Shown here in pieces: positions 8,901 to 18,837 of a stretch of DNA of 64,000 bases. The first letter of the stretch is position 1; every line of letters begins with the position of its first letter. The translations under genes and the position numbers were made by a program. This stretch comes from Telluria aromaticivorans (GTDB lineage: Bacteria; Pseudomonadota; Gammaproteobacteria; Burkholderiales; Burkholderiaceae_D), in NCBI RefSeq assembly GCF_013003915.1, contig NZ_JABAIV010000001.1:930001-994000 (forward strand), written 5' to 3'. The notes under the pieces are model-generated. The model saw only the letters and a program-made list of their open reading frames with translations. It was not told where the DNA came from and did not search any database.

Positions 8901-9298
8901 ACACGGACGACATCAACCTGGCGTACAAGATACGCCATGCCCTGAACGAGAACCTCGACGCGCTGCCGGCGGCGACAAGCGACCGGCTGGCTGCTGCACG
9001 CGCACGCGCCTTGTCTCGCAAGAAAGCCGACGCCCGCGGGGCTACCCGCCCGGCGAAGCGCCCGTTCTTCAACATCAACGCCCTGTTTACTGGCCCGGCA
9101 CTGGCACGCCTGGCCGTGGCGGCGCCGATCCTGGCGCTGGTCATCGGCATGGGCGGGGTCTACCAGTACGAGCAGCAGGAGCGCATGGCCGCGATGGCCG
9201 AGATCGACGCTGCCGTGCTGGCCGACGAGCTGCCGCTCACTGCCTACCTCGACCAGGGCTTCAACGTCTACGTGGAGTCGCAACAGCGCCAGCAATGA
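8897..9298 (+). CDS. DUF3619 family single-pass membrane protein, putative anti-sigma factor
   Basis: A 133-residue protein: a cytoplasmic helical N-terminus (NLAYKIRHALNENLDALPAATSDRLAAARARAL), a basic stretch, one membrane segment at about residues 74-92 (LARLAVAAPILALVIGMGG), and a periplasmic tail with DAAVLADELPLTAYLDQGF, typical of DUF3619. Its ATG overlaps the sigma stop (ATGA) and its stop overlaps the next ATG. Topology and position suit a membrane anti-sigma factor, but no zinc anti-sigma motif (HxxxCxxC) is present, so that role is inferred. Confidence 0.8.
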   Translation: MNTDDINLAYKIRHALNENLDALPAATSDRLAAARARALSRKKADARGATRPAKRPFFNINALFTGPALARLAVAAPILALVIGMGGVYQYEQQERMAAMAEIDAAVLADELPLTAYLDQGFNVYVESQQRQQ

Positions 9299-10056
9299 CG
9301 AAGTCCGCTCGACAGCCTCGCATCGCCGTTGTTGCAACTGCGGCAGCGGTCTTGATTGCCGGGGCCGCGACCTGGGCGGTATACAACCGGTCCGAATCGA
9401 CGGCGCCTGCCGCGCGCGGCGCCGGCAACCCCGCCACCACTGCCGCCGGCGCCAAGCCGGCTGCCAAGACCCTCGACAAGCCGCTCTGGCGCGAGCTGTC
9501 CCGTACCCAGCAAACTGCCCTCAAGCCGCTGCAGCCCGAATGGGACGGCATGGACGGCATACGCAAGCGCCGCTGGTTGGAGTTGTCGCACCGCTTCGCC
9601 TCGATGAACGGGACCGAGCAAAGCCGCGTGCACGAGCGCATGCGCCAGTGGATGCGCCTGACGCCGGCCCAGCGCAACCTCGCGCGCGAAAACTACAGCA
9701 AGACCCGCAAGCTGGCGCCGGGCGAAAAGGCCGCGAACTGGGAAAGCTACAAGCAGCTGTCCCCGGAAGAGCGGCGCAAGCTCGCGCGCTCGGGCACGGG
9801 CCGTCCACAGGGCGCGCCGGCCATGCCGCAAGCGCCCGTCATCGAGATGCCGACCCCCTGCCCGCCGGGCGCCATGCGCCGCGGCACCGCCTGCATCCTG
9901 CCGACGGCGCCCGCGCCGGCTACGGCGCCGGCCACCGTTCCCGCCGTGATCACCTCGGCGCCACCTGCCGCCGCGCCCGCACCAGCGCCTGCACCTTCCG
10001 CTCCGGCTTCCGCTCCTACTTCCGCCGCCCCGTCCGTTCCGAATGCAAGCAACTAA
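9295..10056 (+). CDS. DUF3106 domain protein, membrane-anchored, Pro/Ala-rich tail
   Basis: 253 residues. An N-terminal membrane anchor or signal (IAVVATAAAVLIAGAATWAVY) precedes the DUF3106 core at about 62-160 (PLWRELSRTQQTALKPLQPEWDGMDGIRKRRWLELSHRFASMNGTEQSRVHERMRQW...TPAQRNLARENY...LSPEERRKL), a Trp- and Arg-rich helical repeat. The last 90 residues are low-complexity Pro/Ala with a CPPGAMRRGTAC segment that could form a disulfide. It starts at ATGA with DUF3619 and overlaps the RDD gene by 14 bp. Function unknown. The helical repeats resemble periplasmic stress sensors such as CpxP/Spy only superficially. Confidence 0.8.
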   Translation: MTKSARQPRIAVVATAAAVLIAGAATWAVYNRSESTAPAARGAGNPATTAAGAKPAAKTLDKPLWRELSRTQQTALKPLQPEWDGMDGIRKRRWLELSHRFASMNGTEQSRVHERMRQWMRLTPAQRNLARENYSKTRKLAPGEKAANWESYKQLSPEERRKLARSGTGRPQGAPAMPQAPVIEMPTPCPPGAMRRGTACILPTAPAPATAPATVPAVITSAPPAAAPAPAPAPSAPASAPTSAAPSVPNASN

Positions 10057-10555
10057 CCCTGTCATCGTCGCCACGCCGACCATCCGCCGCCGCGTGTTCT
10101 CCATGCTGTACGAATTCTTCCTGCTGCTGTCGGTCCAGGTCCTGGCCGTAGCGCTCTACCTGCTGGTGACCCTGAACAGCCAGCATCCGGTGGCCGAGCA
10201 CGGACGCAACCTGTTCGTGCTGCTGGTGACGGGGGCCTATTTCATCTACTGCTGGACCAATAGCGGGCATACCCTGGCCATGAAGACCTGGCGCATCAAG
10301 GTGGTCAAGCTGGGTTATGCACGGTTGCCGTACAAGACGGCGGCCCTGCGTTTCCTGTTCGCCTGGGGCTGGTTCCTGCCAGCGCTGCTGGTGTGCTGGG
10401 CGTTTGGATTGCGCGGCAAGCAGGTGGCGTTTGCGGTGATGGCGGGGATTGCGGCCTGGGCGCTGACGGCGTTTCTGGACAAGGACCGCCAGTTCCTGCA
10501 TGACCGGCTGGCGGGGACGCGGTTGATTGCGTTGCCGAAGGTGGTGCGGAAATAG
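10043..10555 (+). CDS. RDD family integral membrane protein
   Basis: 170 residues with three to four membrane segments. It begins with the RDD hallmark (TIRRRVFSMLYEFFLLLSVQVL; R and D/E residues in helix 1) and contains GHTLAMKTWRIKVV and KDRQFLHDRLAGTRLI, both family signatures. It overlaps the DUF3106 gene by 14 bp and is the last gene of the sigma-factor operon. Some RDD proteins are implicated in ion exchange or transport, but the function here is unknown. Confidence 0.88.
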   Translation: MQATNPVIVATPTIRRRVFSMLYEFFLLLSVQVLAVALYLLVTLNSQHPVAEHGRNLFVLLVTGAYFIYCWTNSGHTLAMKTWRIKVVKLGYARLPYKTAALRFLFAWGWFLPALLVCWAFGLRGKQVAFAVMAGIAAWALTAFLDKDRQFLHDRLAGTRLIALPKVVRK

Positions 10556-10613
10556 GCATGTAGCAACGGTAGGCTGCGAACCTGATTCCGGCCTTTGGAG
10601 TCGCATCTCAATC

Positions 10614-10748
10614 GTAGGGTGGGCAAGTTTCTTGCCCACGCGGTGATAGTTGCAATGTAAGCAGCCGCGCGGGCTGCAGCACGGTGGTTTGAACGCGTGG
10701 GCAAGGTAATTCAGGCCAATGGCCTGAATTACGAATTGCCCACCCTAC
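10614..10748. repeat. GTGGGC palindromic element, copy 3, with nested palindrome
   Basis: Arm A (10614-10642) has inner stem AAG/CTT. Arm B (10691-10748) has an enlarged loop holding a second palindrome, GTAATTCAGGCC-AAT-GGCCTGAATTAC. The centre (GTGATAGTT...GGGCTGCAGCA) matches that of the copy at 14088-14196. It lies between the convergent RDD and pseudouridine synthase genes (266-bp gap with no other feature). Confidence 0.85.
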
Positions 10749-10821
10749 CAATAACCGGCGGCTCTTAAGTGACCGGCATCAGCGAAGGCCTGCATCAAAT
10801 GTTGCCAGCAGCACGAACGTA

Positions 10822-11574
10822 TCAGAACCGCTCGTAATCCAGCAAATACCTCCACTCCCCCACCGCCAGCCCCGCCAGCGGCAGGCGCCCGACGCGAAGC
10901 CTGCGCATCTCGACGATCTCCAGCCCGACCTGGCCGCACATGTGGTCGATCAGCCCTGGCTTCACATCCTTCAGCGCGAAACGCAGGCGATGCTCGTTCT
11001 GCCAGCTCACCTTCATCGGCGCGATCGGCTTGCCGCTGAACTTCAGGCCGTGATTGAGCAGCGCCAGCCCGCCTTCCTTGATCGTGCCGGCGACTTCGAC
11101 GATGTATTCCTGCTCCACCTTGGCCGCATCGTCCACGAGTTTACGCACCACGCGGAAATCCTGCGAATAGATCACCAGGCCGCTCGCATCGGTTTCCAGC
11201 GGCGTGCACAAGGTCAGCTTGCTCAGGTGGCGCTTGAGGAAGCGCGGCTGGCCGTGGCTTTGCGCGGCGTGCTTCTCGGCCACCAGGCATGCCAGTGAGG
11301 GCTCGCCGCGCGCGCCGACGCCGGAATTGAAGCCGGCCGGCTTGTGCAGCAGGATGGTGACCGGCGGCGCTTCTTCGGCCGAAGCGCCGGGCTTGACGCG
11401 CACTTCCTGGCTCGGGAGCACGCGGCTGGCAGGGTCTTCGACCATCTCGCCGTCCACGCTGACACCGCCGCCGGCGATATAACGCTCCGCTTCGGCACGC
11501 GAACAGCCCAGCTGCGCGGCGATGCGCTTGGCCAGGCGGATGCCGTCATCGACAGGCTTGGTGTGATCGCTCAT
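10822..11574 (-). CDS. RNA pseudouridine synthase, RsuA/RluB/E/F family
   Basis: Isomerises a specific rRNA or tRNA uridine. It has an N-terminal S4 RNA-binding domain (IRLAKRIAAQLGCSRAEAERYIAGGGVSVDGEMVEDPASRV, residues about 11-50) and the catalytic domain with LETDASGLVIYSQD, where D is the predicted catalytic aspartate (family L-x-x-x-(T/A)SGL), and KVEQEYIVEV. The ATG at 11574 overlaps the ltaE stop as ATGA; an in-frame ATG 9 bases upstream lies inside ltaE and is less likely. RluF is the closest guess, but the target site cannot be read from sequence. Confidence 0.88.
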   Translation of the reverse strand: MSDHTKPVDDGIRLAKRIAAQLGCSRAEAERYIAGGGVSVDGEMVEDPASRVLPSQEVRVKPGASAEEAPPVTILLHKPAGFNSGVGARGEPSLACLVAEKHAAQSHGQPRFLKRHLSKLTLCTPLETDASGLVIYSQDFRVVRKLVDDAAKVEQEYIVEVAGTIKEGGLALLNHGLKFSGKPIAPMKVSWQNEHRLRFALKDVKPGLIDHMCGQVGLEIVEMRRLRVGRLPLAGLAVGEWRYLLDYERF

Positions 11575-12602
11575 GCCTGCCATCCGGCGAAGAAAGCCTT
11601 GAATACGTCGATGGTGCGCGCCACATCGGCGCTGGACACGTCCAGGTGGGTCACCAGGCGCATGCGCGGGCCGACCGTGGCGCGGACGCGCTCGCGTGCC
11701 AGTGCCTGGCGCAGTGGGTCGCAGGCGCTTGCCGGCACGTCCATCCAGAAGATGTTGGTCTGCGGGCTGCCGACCTTCAGGGCCTCGATCTCCGACAGGC
11801 CGCGCGCCAGGGCTGCGGCGTTATCGTGGTCTTCGGCCAGGCGCTGCACATTGTGCTCGAGCGCGAACTGTCCGGCCGCGGCGATTACGCCGGCCTGGCG
11901 CATGCCGCCGCCCAGCATCTTGCGCCAGCGCTTGCCCTGCTCGATGAATGCCTTGGGGCCCAGCAGCACGGAACCGACCGGTGCGCCCAGGCCTTTCGAC
12001 AGGCAGACCGAGACGGTATCGAAACCGGCGACGACCGCGCGCAGGCTGATGGCCTGCTCCACCGCCGCATTGCAGATGCGCGCGCCGTCGAGGTGGGTGC
12101 CCAAGCCCTTGTCGTGGGCCAGCCTGGTGGCAGCCGCGACATAGTCGCGCGGCAGCACGCGCCCGCCGATGGTGTTTTCCAGGGCCAGCAGGCGGGTGCG
12201 CGCGAAGTGGATGTCGTCGGGCTTGATATAGGCCTCGATATCCGAAAGCAGAATGCTGCCGTCAGGCTGGTTGGCGATTGGCTGCGGCTGGATACTGCCC
12301 AGCACCGCGGCGCCGCCGCCTTCGTATTTATAGGTATGCGCTTCCTGGCCGACCAGGTATTCGTCACCGCGGCCGCAGTGGGTCATCAACGCGATCAGGT
12401 TGGTCTGCGTGCCCGAAGGCGCGAACATGCCGGCCTCGAAGCCGAACAAATCGGCTGCATATTCCTGCAGGCGGTTGACCGCCGGGTCGTCGCCGTAGAC
12501 GTCGTCGCCGACCTCGGCTTGCGCCATCGCCGCCAGCATCGCTTCGGACGGCTGGGTGACGGTATCGCTGCGCAGGTCGATCCAGTTATTCTTGTCGCTC
12601 AT
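11571..12602 (-). CDS. ltaE: Low-specificity L-threonine aldolase
   Basis: A PLP enzyme cleaving L-threonine or L-allo-threonine to glycine and acetaldehyde. 343 residues, fold-type I: IDLRSDTVTQPSEAMLAAMAQAEVGDDVYGDDPAVNRLQ is the diagnostic start, LENTIGGRVLP and HLDGARICNAAV carry the PLP-pocket Asp/Arg, and SVCLSKGLGAPVGS holds the Schiff-base lysine. Its stop overlaps the start of the pseudouridine synthase gene, so the two are probably cotranscribed. Confidence 0.95.
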   Translation of the reverse strand: MSDKNNWIDLRSDTVTQPSEAMLAAMAQAEVGDDVYGDDPAVNRLQEYAADLFGFEAGMFAPSGTQTNLIALMTHCGRGDEYLVGQEAHTYKYEGGGAAVLGSIQPQPIANQPDGSILLSDIEAYIKPDDIHFARTRLLALENTIGGRVLPRDYVAAATRLAHDKGLGTHLDGARICNAAVEQAISLRAVVAGFDTVSVCLSKGLGAPVGSVLLGPKAFIEQGKRWRKMLGGGMRQAGVIAAAGQFALEHNVQRLAEDHDNAAALARGLSEIEALKVGSPQTNIFWMDVPASACDPLRQALARERVRATVGPRMRLVTHLDVSSADVARTIDVFKAFFAGWQA

Positions 12603-12620
12603 CGTGTTCTCAATCCGTAG

Positions 12621-13514
12621 TCAGTCCGCAATCGCGGCGTCAGCTTGCGAGGTATAGAAACGCGTCTTCATTTCGTCGAGGCCCAGTTCCGCCATGACTT
12701 CGTGCAGGCGCTCGGTCGGCCGGCGGCGCGGCAAATTCTTGTAGGTGGCCACGATCAGCTCATTCTTCATCGAGTGCTCCCAGCCCACCAGTTCCGTCAC
12801 CGTCACCTGGTAGCCGTGCGCTTCCAGTTGCAGGCAGCGCAGCACGTTGGTGATCTGGCTGCCGAATTCGCGCGTATGGATCGGGTGGCGCCAGATCTCG
12901 GTCAGCGCGCTGCGGCCCAGGTCCTTGCCCTTGTTCTTGCGCAGCACGGTCGCGATCTCGGCCTGGCAGCACGGCACCAGCACCATGTGCTTCGCCTTCT
13001 TCTTGAGCGCGAAGTCGATGGCGTCGTCGGTGGCCGTGTTACAGGCGTGCAGCGCGGTGACGATGTCGATGGTCTCCGGGAGCTTGCTGGAGGTGGTCGA
13101 CTCGGCGACCGACAGCGGCAGGAAGGACATGCCGCCAAAGCCCAGGCGCGCGGCGAGCTCGGTCGATTTCTGCACCAGCTCTTCGCGCGTCTCGATGCCG
13201 TAGATGTGAGAGCCGTCATCCAGTCCCTTGAAGAACAGGTCGTACAGGATGAAACCGAGGTAGGACTTGCCCGCGCCGTGGTCGACCAGCGAGACGCCCG
13301 GCTTCTGGCTTTGCACGTCCTTGAGCAGCGGCTCGATGAAGTTGTACAGGTGGTAGACCTGTTTCAGCTTGCGGCGGCTGTCCTGGTTCAGTTTGCCGTC
13401 GCGCGTAAGGATGTGCAGTTCCTTCAGCAGCTCGACCGACTGGCCGGGGCGGACTTCCGGCGGCAGCTCTGCGACGGCCGGGGATTTGGTGTGGGGCGGT
13501 TTAATGTGCTTCAT
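12621..13514 (-). CDS. SAM-dependent methyltransferase (Methyltransf_32-like)
   Basis: 297 residues from ATG 13514. The glycine-rich SAM motif is VDHGAGKSYLGFILYDLF at about 75-92, followed by IYGIETREELVQKSTELAARLGF (acidic ribose-binding Glu) and ALHACNTATDDAIDFAL, LVPCCQAEI. This is the pattern of the PF13679-type, tRNA/RNA-associated methyltransferases. The start overlaps the iscX 3' end by 14 bases, so it is probably translated from the isc transcript. A longer frame upstream would run through iscX out of frame and was rejected. Substrate unknown. Confidence 0.85.
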   Translation of the reverse strand: MKHIKPPHTKSPAVAELPPEVRPGQSVELLKELHILTRDGKLNQDSRRKLKQVYHLYNFIEPLLKDVQSQKPGVSLVDHGAGKSYLGFILYDLFFKGLDDGSHIYGIETREELVQKSTELAARLGFGGMSFLPLSVAESTTSSKLPETIDIVTALHACNTATDDAIDFALKKKAKHMVLVPCCQAEIATVLRKNKGKDLGRSALTEIWRHPIHTREFGSQITNVLRCLQLEAHGYQVTVTELVGWEHSMKNELIVATYKNLPRRRPTERLHEVMAELGLDEMKTRFYTSQADAAIAD

Positions 13515-13695
13515 CGATCCATGCTGCCTGTATGGCTTCCAGTACGCGTTCGCCGCCGCGCGTGCGGTCGTCGTCAAAGCCGTCGAGGGCGACGACCCAG
13601 TTGTGAAGGTCGACGAAGCGCACGGTGGCGGGGTCGACCCCGGGATACTTTTCAAGCAGGGATTCGGCGATGGCGCTGACGTCAGTCCACTTCAT
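13501..13695 (-). CDS. iscX: Fe-S assembly protein IscX
   Basis: A 64-residue acidic protein (MKWTDVSAIAESLLEKYPGVDPATVRFVDLHNWVVALDGFDDD...) matching IscX/YfhJ along its whole length. IscX binds IscS and iron and modulates the rate of cluster assembly. It closes the isc-hsc series after fdx, and its 3' end overlaps the downstream methyltransferase. Confidence 0.95.
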   Translation of the reverse strand: MKWTDVSAIAESLLEKYPGVDPATVRFVDLHNWVVALDGFDDDRTRGGERVLEAIQAAWIDEAH

Positions 13696-13720
13696 GTTCG
13701 GCTCCCGCCCACTGATAGCG

Positions 13721-14062
13721 TCAGTGGTTTTTTTCGGCTGCGTGGTTGATGGTGTACTTCGGGATCTCGACGACCAGGTCTTGATCGGCGACGATGGCCT
13801 GGCAGGACAGGCGCGAATTCGGCTCCAGGCCCCAGGCCTTGTCCAGCATGTCTTCTTCTTTTTCTTCCTGCTCGTTCAGCGAGGCAAAGCCTTCGCGCAC
13901 GATGATGTGGCAGGTGGTGCAGGCGCAGACGCGGTCGCAGGCGTGTTCGATCTCGATGTCGTTCTCGAGCAGCACGTCGCAGACCGACTTGCCGGCCGGG
14001 GATTCCAGCACGGCGCCTTCCGGGCACAGAACTGGGTGAGGAAGGATGACGATTTGTGGCAC
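13721..14062 (-). CDS. fdx: ISC-type [2Fe-2S] ferredoxin
   Basis: 113 residues. The adrenodoxin-type cluster ligands are all present: HACDRVCACTTCHII (C-x5-C-x2-C) and the distal LSCQA cysteine. It supplies electrons to IscU/IscS cluster assembly. The start is GTG at 14062 (GAGG 6 bases upstream). The longer ATG frame at 14113 would be translated through a repeat element and is rejected. Confidence 0.95.
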   Translation of the reverse strand: MPQIVILPHPVLCPEGAVLESPAGKSVCDVLLENDIEIEHACDRVCACTTCHIIVREGFASLNEQEEKEEDMLDKAWGLEPNSRLSCQAIVADQDLVVEIPKYTINHAAEKNH

Positions 14063-14087
14063 TTGATACCTCGTAGATGTGTTTTTC

Positions 14088-14196
14088 GTAGGGTGGGCGG
14101 GTCTCCCGCCCACGCGGTGATAGTTAGCTCATGAACAGCCGTCCGGGCTGCAGCAATGTGATCTGACCGCGTGGACAGGAAACCTGCCCACCCTAC
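14088..14196. repeat. GTGGGC palindromic element, copy 4 (two arms)
   Basis: Arm A GTAGGGTGGGC-GGG-TCT-CCC-GCCCACGCG; arm B with inner stem AGG/CCT and one mismatch (GTGGAC). The centre is of the GTGATAGTT...GGGCTGCAGCA type shared with copy 3. It fills the fdx-hscA gap inside the isc-hsc operon. Confidence 0.85.
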
Positions 14197-14209
14197 ATAT
14201 AGATAATGC

Positions 14210-16114
<1,905 letters not shown>

Positions 16115-16179
16115 TATCTTGTTACCTGATCTTTTTTTTGTATGGGACGAAATCCCGATATGCGGTGTGGTTTGCCGTT

Positions 16180-16289
16180 GTAGGGTGGGCGGGTTCCCCG
16201 CCCACCCGGTCAACCAGCGGCGAGATCATCGTGAACGAACGCCCATCCGCCAAGGATCACCGCGTGGGCGCGAGACCCGCCCACCCTAC
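16180..16289. repeat. GTGGGC palindromic element, copy 5, supplies the hscB stop codon
   Basis: Arm A (inner stem GGG/CCC) at 16180-16209 and arm B at 16260-16289 (imperfect inner stem). It occupies the hscA-hscB gap. The TAG stop codon of hscB (16288-16286) is the TAG of the terminal GTAGGG of the element, so the element directly abuts the gene's last sense codon. Confidence 0.85.
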
Positions 16290-16804
16290 GCGTCCAGCGC
16301 CTCGAACGCATACTGCACTTCATCCCCAAACTTATCGAGGAACATCATCGCGCGCACGCCCTGCGCCGCAGCATGATAATCGCCCGCATCGAGCTGCCTG
16401 CCCACCTGCTCCAGCATGCCCTTGCGCTCGCGCCTGACCTGCGCATCGAGCGCATCCAGCGCGCCCGCATCTTTCGACGAGCGCGCATCGTCCAGCTCTT
16501 CGCGCCACTCCATCTGCTGCATCAGGAAGGCCGCCGGCATCGAGGTATTCGACTCGGTCTGCAAATCGACGCCATTAAGCTCGCACAGGTACTGTGCGCG
16601 CTTTTGCGGGCTGCGCAGGGTTGCATAGGCCTCGTTGGCACGGGTCGCCCACTGCATCGCGACGCGCTTCTCGGCGTCGGTGGCGTTGACGAAGCGGTCC
16701 GGGTGGACCCGGCCCTGCACTTCGCGGTAGGCCGCGTCCAGCGCATCGGCATCGACCGCGAAGCGGGCCGGCAGCTGGAACAGCTCGAAGTGATTCTGCA
16801 TCAT
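16286..16804 (-). CDS. hscB: Fe-S assembly co-chaperone HscB
   Basis: A J-domain protein of 172 residues that delivers IscU to HscA and stimulates its ATPase. FELFQLPARFAVDADALDAAYREVQGRVHPDRF contains the HPD motif (about residues 34-36), and the C-terminal three-helix IscU-binding domain follows (FLMQQMEWREELDDARSS...). Two adjacent ATGs (16804, 16801) are possible. The stop codon lies within a repeat element. HscB is usually about this long, so the element has not removed the tail. Confidence 0.95.
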   Translation of the reverse strand: MMQNHFELFQLPARFAVDADALDAAYREVQGRVHPDRFVNATDAEKRVAMQWATRANEAYATLRSPQKRAQYLCELNGVDLQTESNTSMPAAFLMQQMEWREELDDARSSKDAGALDALDAQVRRERKGMLEQVGRQLDAGDYHAAAQGVRAMMFLDKFGDEVQYAFEALDA

Positions 16805-16805
16805 C

Positions 16806-17129
16806 TTAGATGCGGAAGCTTTCGCCGCAGCCGCAGTTGTCCTTGACGTTCGGGTTGTTGAAGCGGAAGCCTTCGTTCAGGCCTTCGCGCGCGAAGTCCA
16901 GTTCGGTGCCATCAATGTAAGCCAGGCTTTTCGGGTCGACGAAGACCTTCACGCCGTGCGACTCGAAGACCTGGTCGTCCAGCGTCATCTCATCGACATA
17001 TTCGAGCTTGTAGGCCAGGCCGGAGCAGCCGGTCGTACGCACACCAAAGCGCAAGCCGATGCCCTTGCCCCGGCGTTCGAGGTAACGGTTGACGTGTTTC
17101 GCGGCTTTTTCGGTCAGGGTGATTGCCAT
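16806..17129 (-). CDS. iscA: A-type Fe-S carrier protein IscA
   Basis: 107 residues. The three conserved cysteines are present: [13 protein letters not shown] and the C-terminal DNCGCGESF. IscA binds iron or a cluster and passes it to apo-targets, mainly for [4Fe-4S] maturation. It is 30 bp downstream of iscU and ends 1 bp before hscB. Confidence 0.96.
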   Translation of the reverse strand: MAITLTEKAAKHVNRYLERRGKGIGLRFGVRTTGCSGLAYKLEYVDEMTLDDQVFESHGVKVFVDPKSLAYIDGTELDFAREGLNEGFRFNNPNVKDNCGCGESFRI

Positions 17130-17159
17130 CGGGCTTCGCTCCAGTATCTGTAAAACTCG

Positions 17160-17549
17160 TTACGCCTTCGCGGCGTGCTTGGCTTTGTAGTCGGCCACGG
17201 CGGCCTTGATCGCATCTTCCGCCAGGATCGAGCAGTGGATCTTCACCGGCGGCAGCGCCAGCTCTTCGGCGATCTGGGTGTTCTTGATCGACAGCGCCTC
17301 GTCCAGCGACTTGCCCTTGACCCATTCGGTCACGAGCGAGCTCGATGCGATGGCCGAACCGCAGCCATAGGTCTTGAACTTCGCGTCTTCGATCATGCCC
17401 TGGTCGTTGACCTTGATCTGCAGTTTCATCACGTCGCCGCAGGCCGGCGCGCCAACCATGCCGGTGCCGATCGCGTCGTCACCCTTGTCGAAGGCGCCGA
17501 CGTTGCGCGGGTTCTCGTAGTGGTCCAGTACTTTGTCCGAATATGCCAT
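17160..17549 (-). CDS. iscU: Fe-S cluster scaffold IscU
   Basis: 129 residues; the standard scaffold with all three cluster cysteines (VGAPACGDVMKL, KTYGCGSAIASSS, and LPPVKIHCSILAEDAI) and the LPPVK motif recognised by HscA. It starts MAYSDKVLDHYENPRNVG as in nearly all IscU. It lies between iscS and iscA. Confidence 0.97.
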   Translation of the reverse strand: MAYSDKVLDHYENPRNVGAFDKGDDAIGTGMVGAPACGDVMKLQIKVNDQGMIEDAKFKTYGCGSAIASSSLVTEWVKGKSLDEALSIKNTQIAEELALPPVKIHCSILAEDAIKAAVADYKAKHAAKA

Positions 17550-17580
17550 GGTGTTACTCCTTGAATTCTCTAACCTGCAA

Positions 17581-18837
17581 TTAGTGGGCTGCCCATTGGA
17601 TCGTTGAGATGTCGATCCCTTCCTTGTACATGTCCCACAGCGGCGACAGTTCGCGCAACTTGCCGACTTTCGACTTCAGCAGGTTGATAGTGAAGTCGAT
17701 GTCTTCTTCGGTCGTGAAACGGCCGATGGTAAAGCGGATCGAGCTGTGCGCCAGCTCGTCGCTGCGGCCCAGGGCGCGCAGCACGTACGACGGCTCCAGG
17801 CTGGCCGAGGTGCAGGCCGAACCCGACGACACGGCGATGTCCTTGATCGCCATGATCAGCGACTCGCCCTCGACGTAGTTGAACGAGACGTTCAGGTTGT
17901 GCGGCACGCGGTGTTCCATGTCGCCGTTGATATAGGCTTCTTCGATCTCCATCAGGCCCTTGGCCAGGCGGTCGCGCAGCGCGGTGATGCGCACGATCTC
18001 GGTGTCCATCTCTTCCTTGGCGATGCGGAAGGCTTCGCCCATGCCGGCGATCTGGTGGGTCGGCAAGGTGCCCGAACGCAGGCCGCGCTCGTGGCCGCCG
18101 CCGTGCATCTGCGCTTCCAGGCGCACGCGCGGCTTGCGGCGCACGTACAGGGCGCCGATGCCCTTCGGGCCATAGGTCTTGTGCGCGGTGAAGGTCATCA
18201 GGTCGCACTTGGTCTTGTTCAGGTCGATCGCAAGCTTGCCGGTCGCCTGCGCGGCGTCGCAGTGGAAGATGATGCCCTTCGAGCGGCACAGCTCGCCGAT
18301 TTCGTCGATCGGCTGGATCACGCCGATCTCGTTATTGACCAGCATGACCGAGACCAGGATGGTGTCCGGACGCAGGGCCGCGGCCAGCTGTTCGACGGTA
18401 ATCAGGCCGTTGTCTTGCGGCTCGAGATAGGTCGCTTCGAAGCCGACGCGTTCCAGCTCGCGCACGGTATCGAGCACGGCCTTGTGCTCGGTTTTCACCG
18501 TAACGATGTGCTTGCCCTTGCTCTTGTAAAACTGGGCCGCGCCCTTGATCGCCAGGTTGTTCGACTCGGTCGCGCCGGAGGTCCAGATGATCTCGCGCGG
18601 ATCGGCGCCGACCAGGGCGGCCACGTGGACGCGCGCTTCTTCGACCGCGGCTTCGGCGGTCCAGCCATACATGTGGCTGCGCGAGGCCGGATTGCCGAAC
18701 TGCTCGCGCAGGAAAGGAATCATCTTGTCGGCCACGCGCGGATCGATTGGCGTCGTTGCCGAATAGTCCATGTAGATCGGGAAATGCGGCGCAGTCGCGA
18801 AGCTCTGCTGGGTTTTTTTGTCCAAAGGCGCGTTCAT
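17581..18837 (-). CDS. iscS: Cysteine desulfurase IscS
   Basis: A PLP enzyme that removes sulfur from L-cysteine for Fe-S clusters and tRNA thiolation. 418 residues: [14 protein letters not shown] start motif, EHKAV and [10 protein letters not shown], Schiff-base lysine in [20 protein letters not shown], and the mobile loop with catalytic Cys in [18 protein letters not shown] (group I long loop). It has about 14 extra N-terminal residues compared with E. coli IscS. The start shares one base with the iscR stop (TGATG), giving translational coupling. Confidence 0.97.
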   Translation of the reverse strand: MNAPLDKKTQQSFATAPHFPIYMDYSATTPIDPRVADKMIPFLREQFGNPASRSHMYGWTAEAAVEEARVHVAALVGADPREIIWTSGATESNNLAIKGAAQFYKSKGKHIVTVKTEHKAVLDTVRELERVGFEATYLEPQDNGLITVEQLAAALRPDTILVSVMLVNNEIGVIQPIDEIGELCRSKGIIFHCDAAQATGKLAIDLNKTKCDLMTFTAHKTYGPKGIGALYVRRKPRVRLEAQMHGGGHERGLRSGTLPTHQIAGMGEAFRIAKEEMDTEIVRITALRDRLAKGLMEIEEAYINGDMEHRVPHNLNVSFNYVEGESLIMAIKDIAVSSGSACTSASLEPSYVLRALGRSDELAHSSIRFTIGRFTTEEDIDFTINLLKSKVGKLRELSPLWDMYKEGIDISTIQWAAH

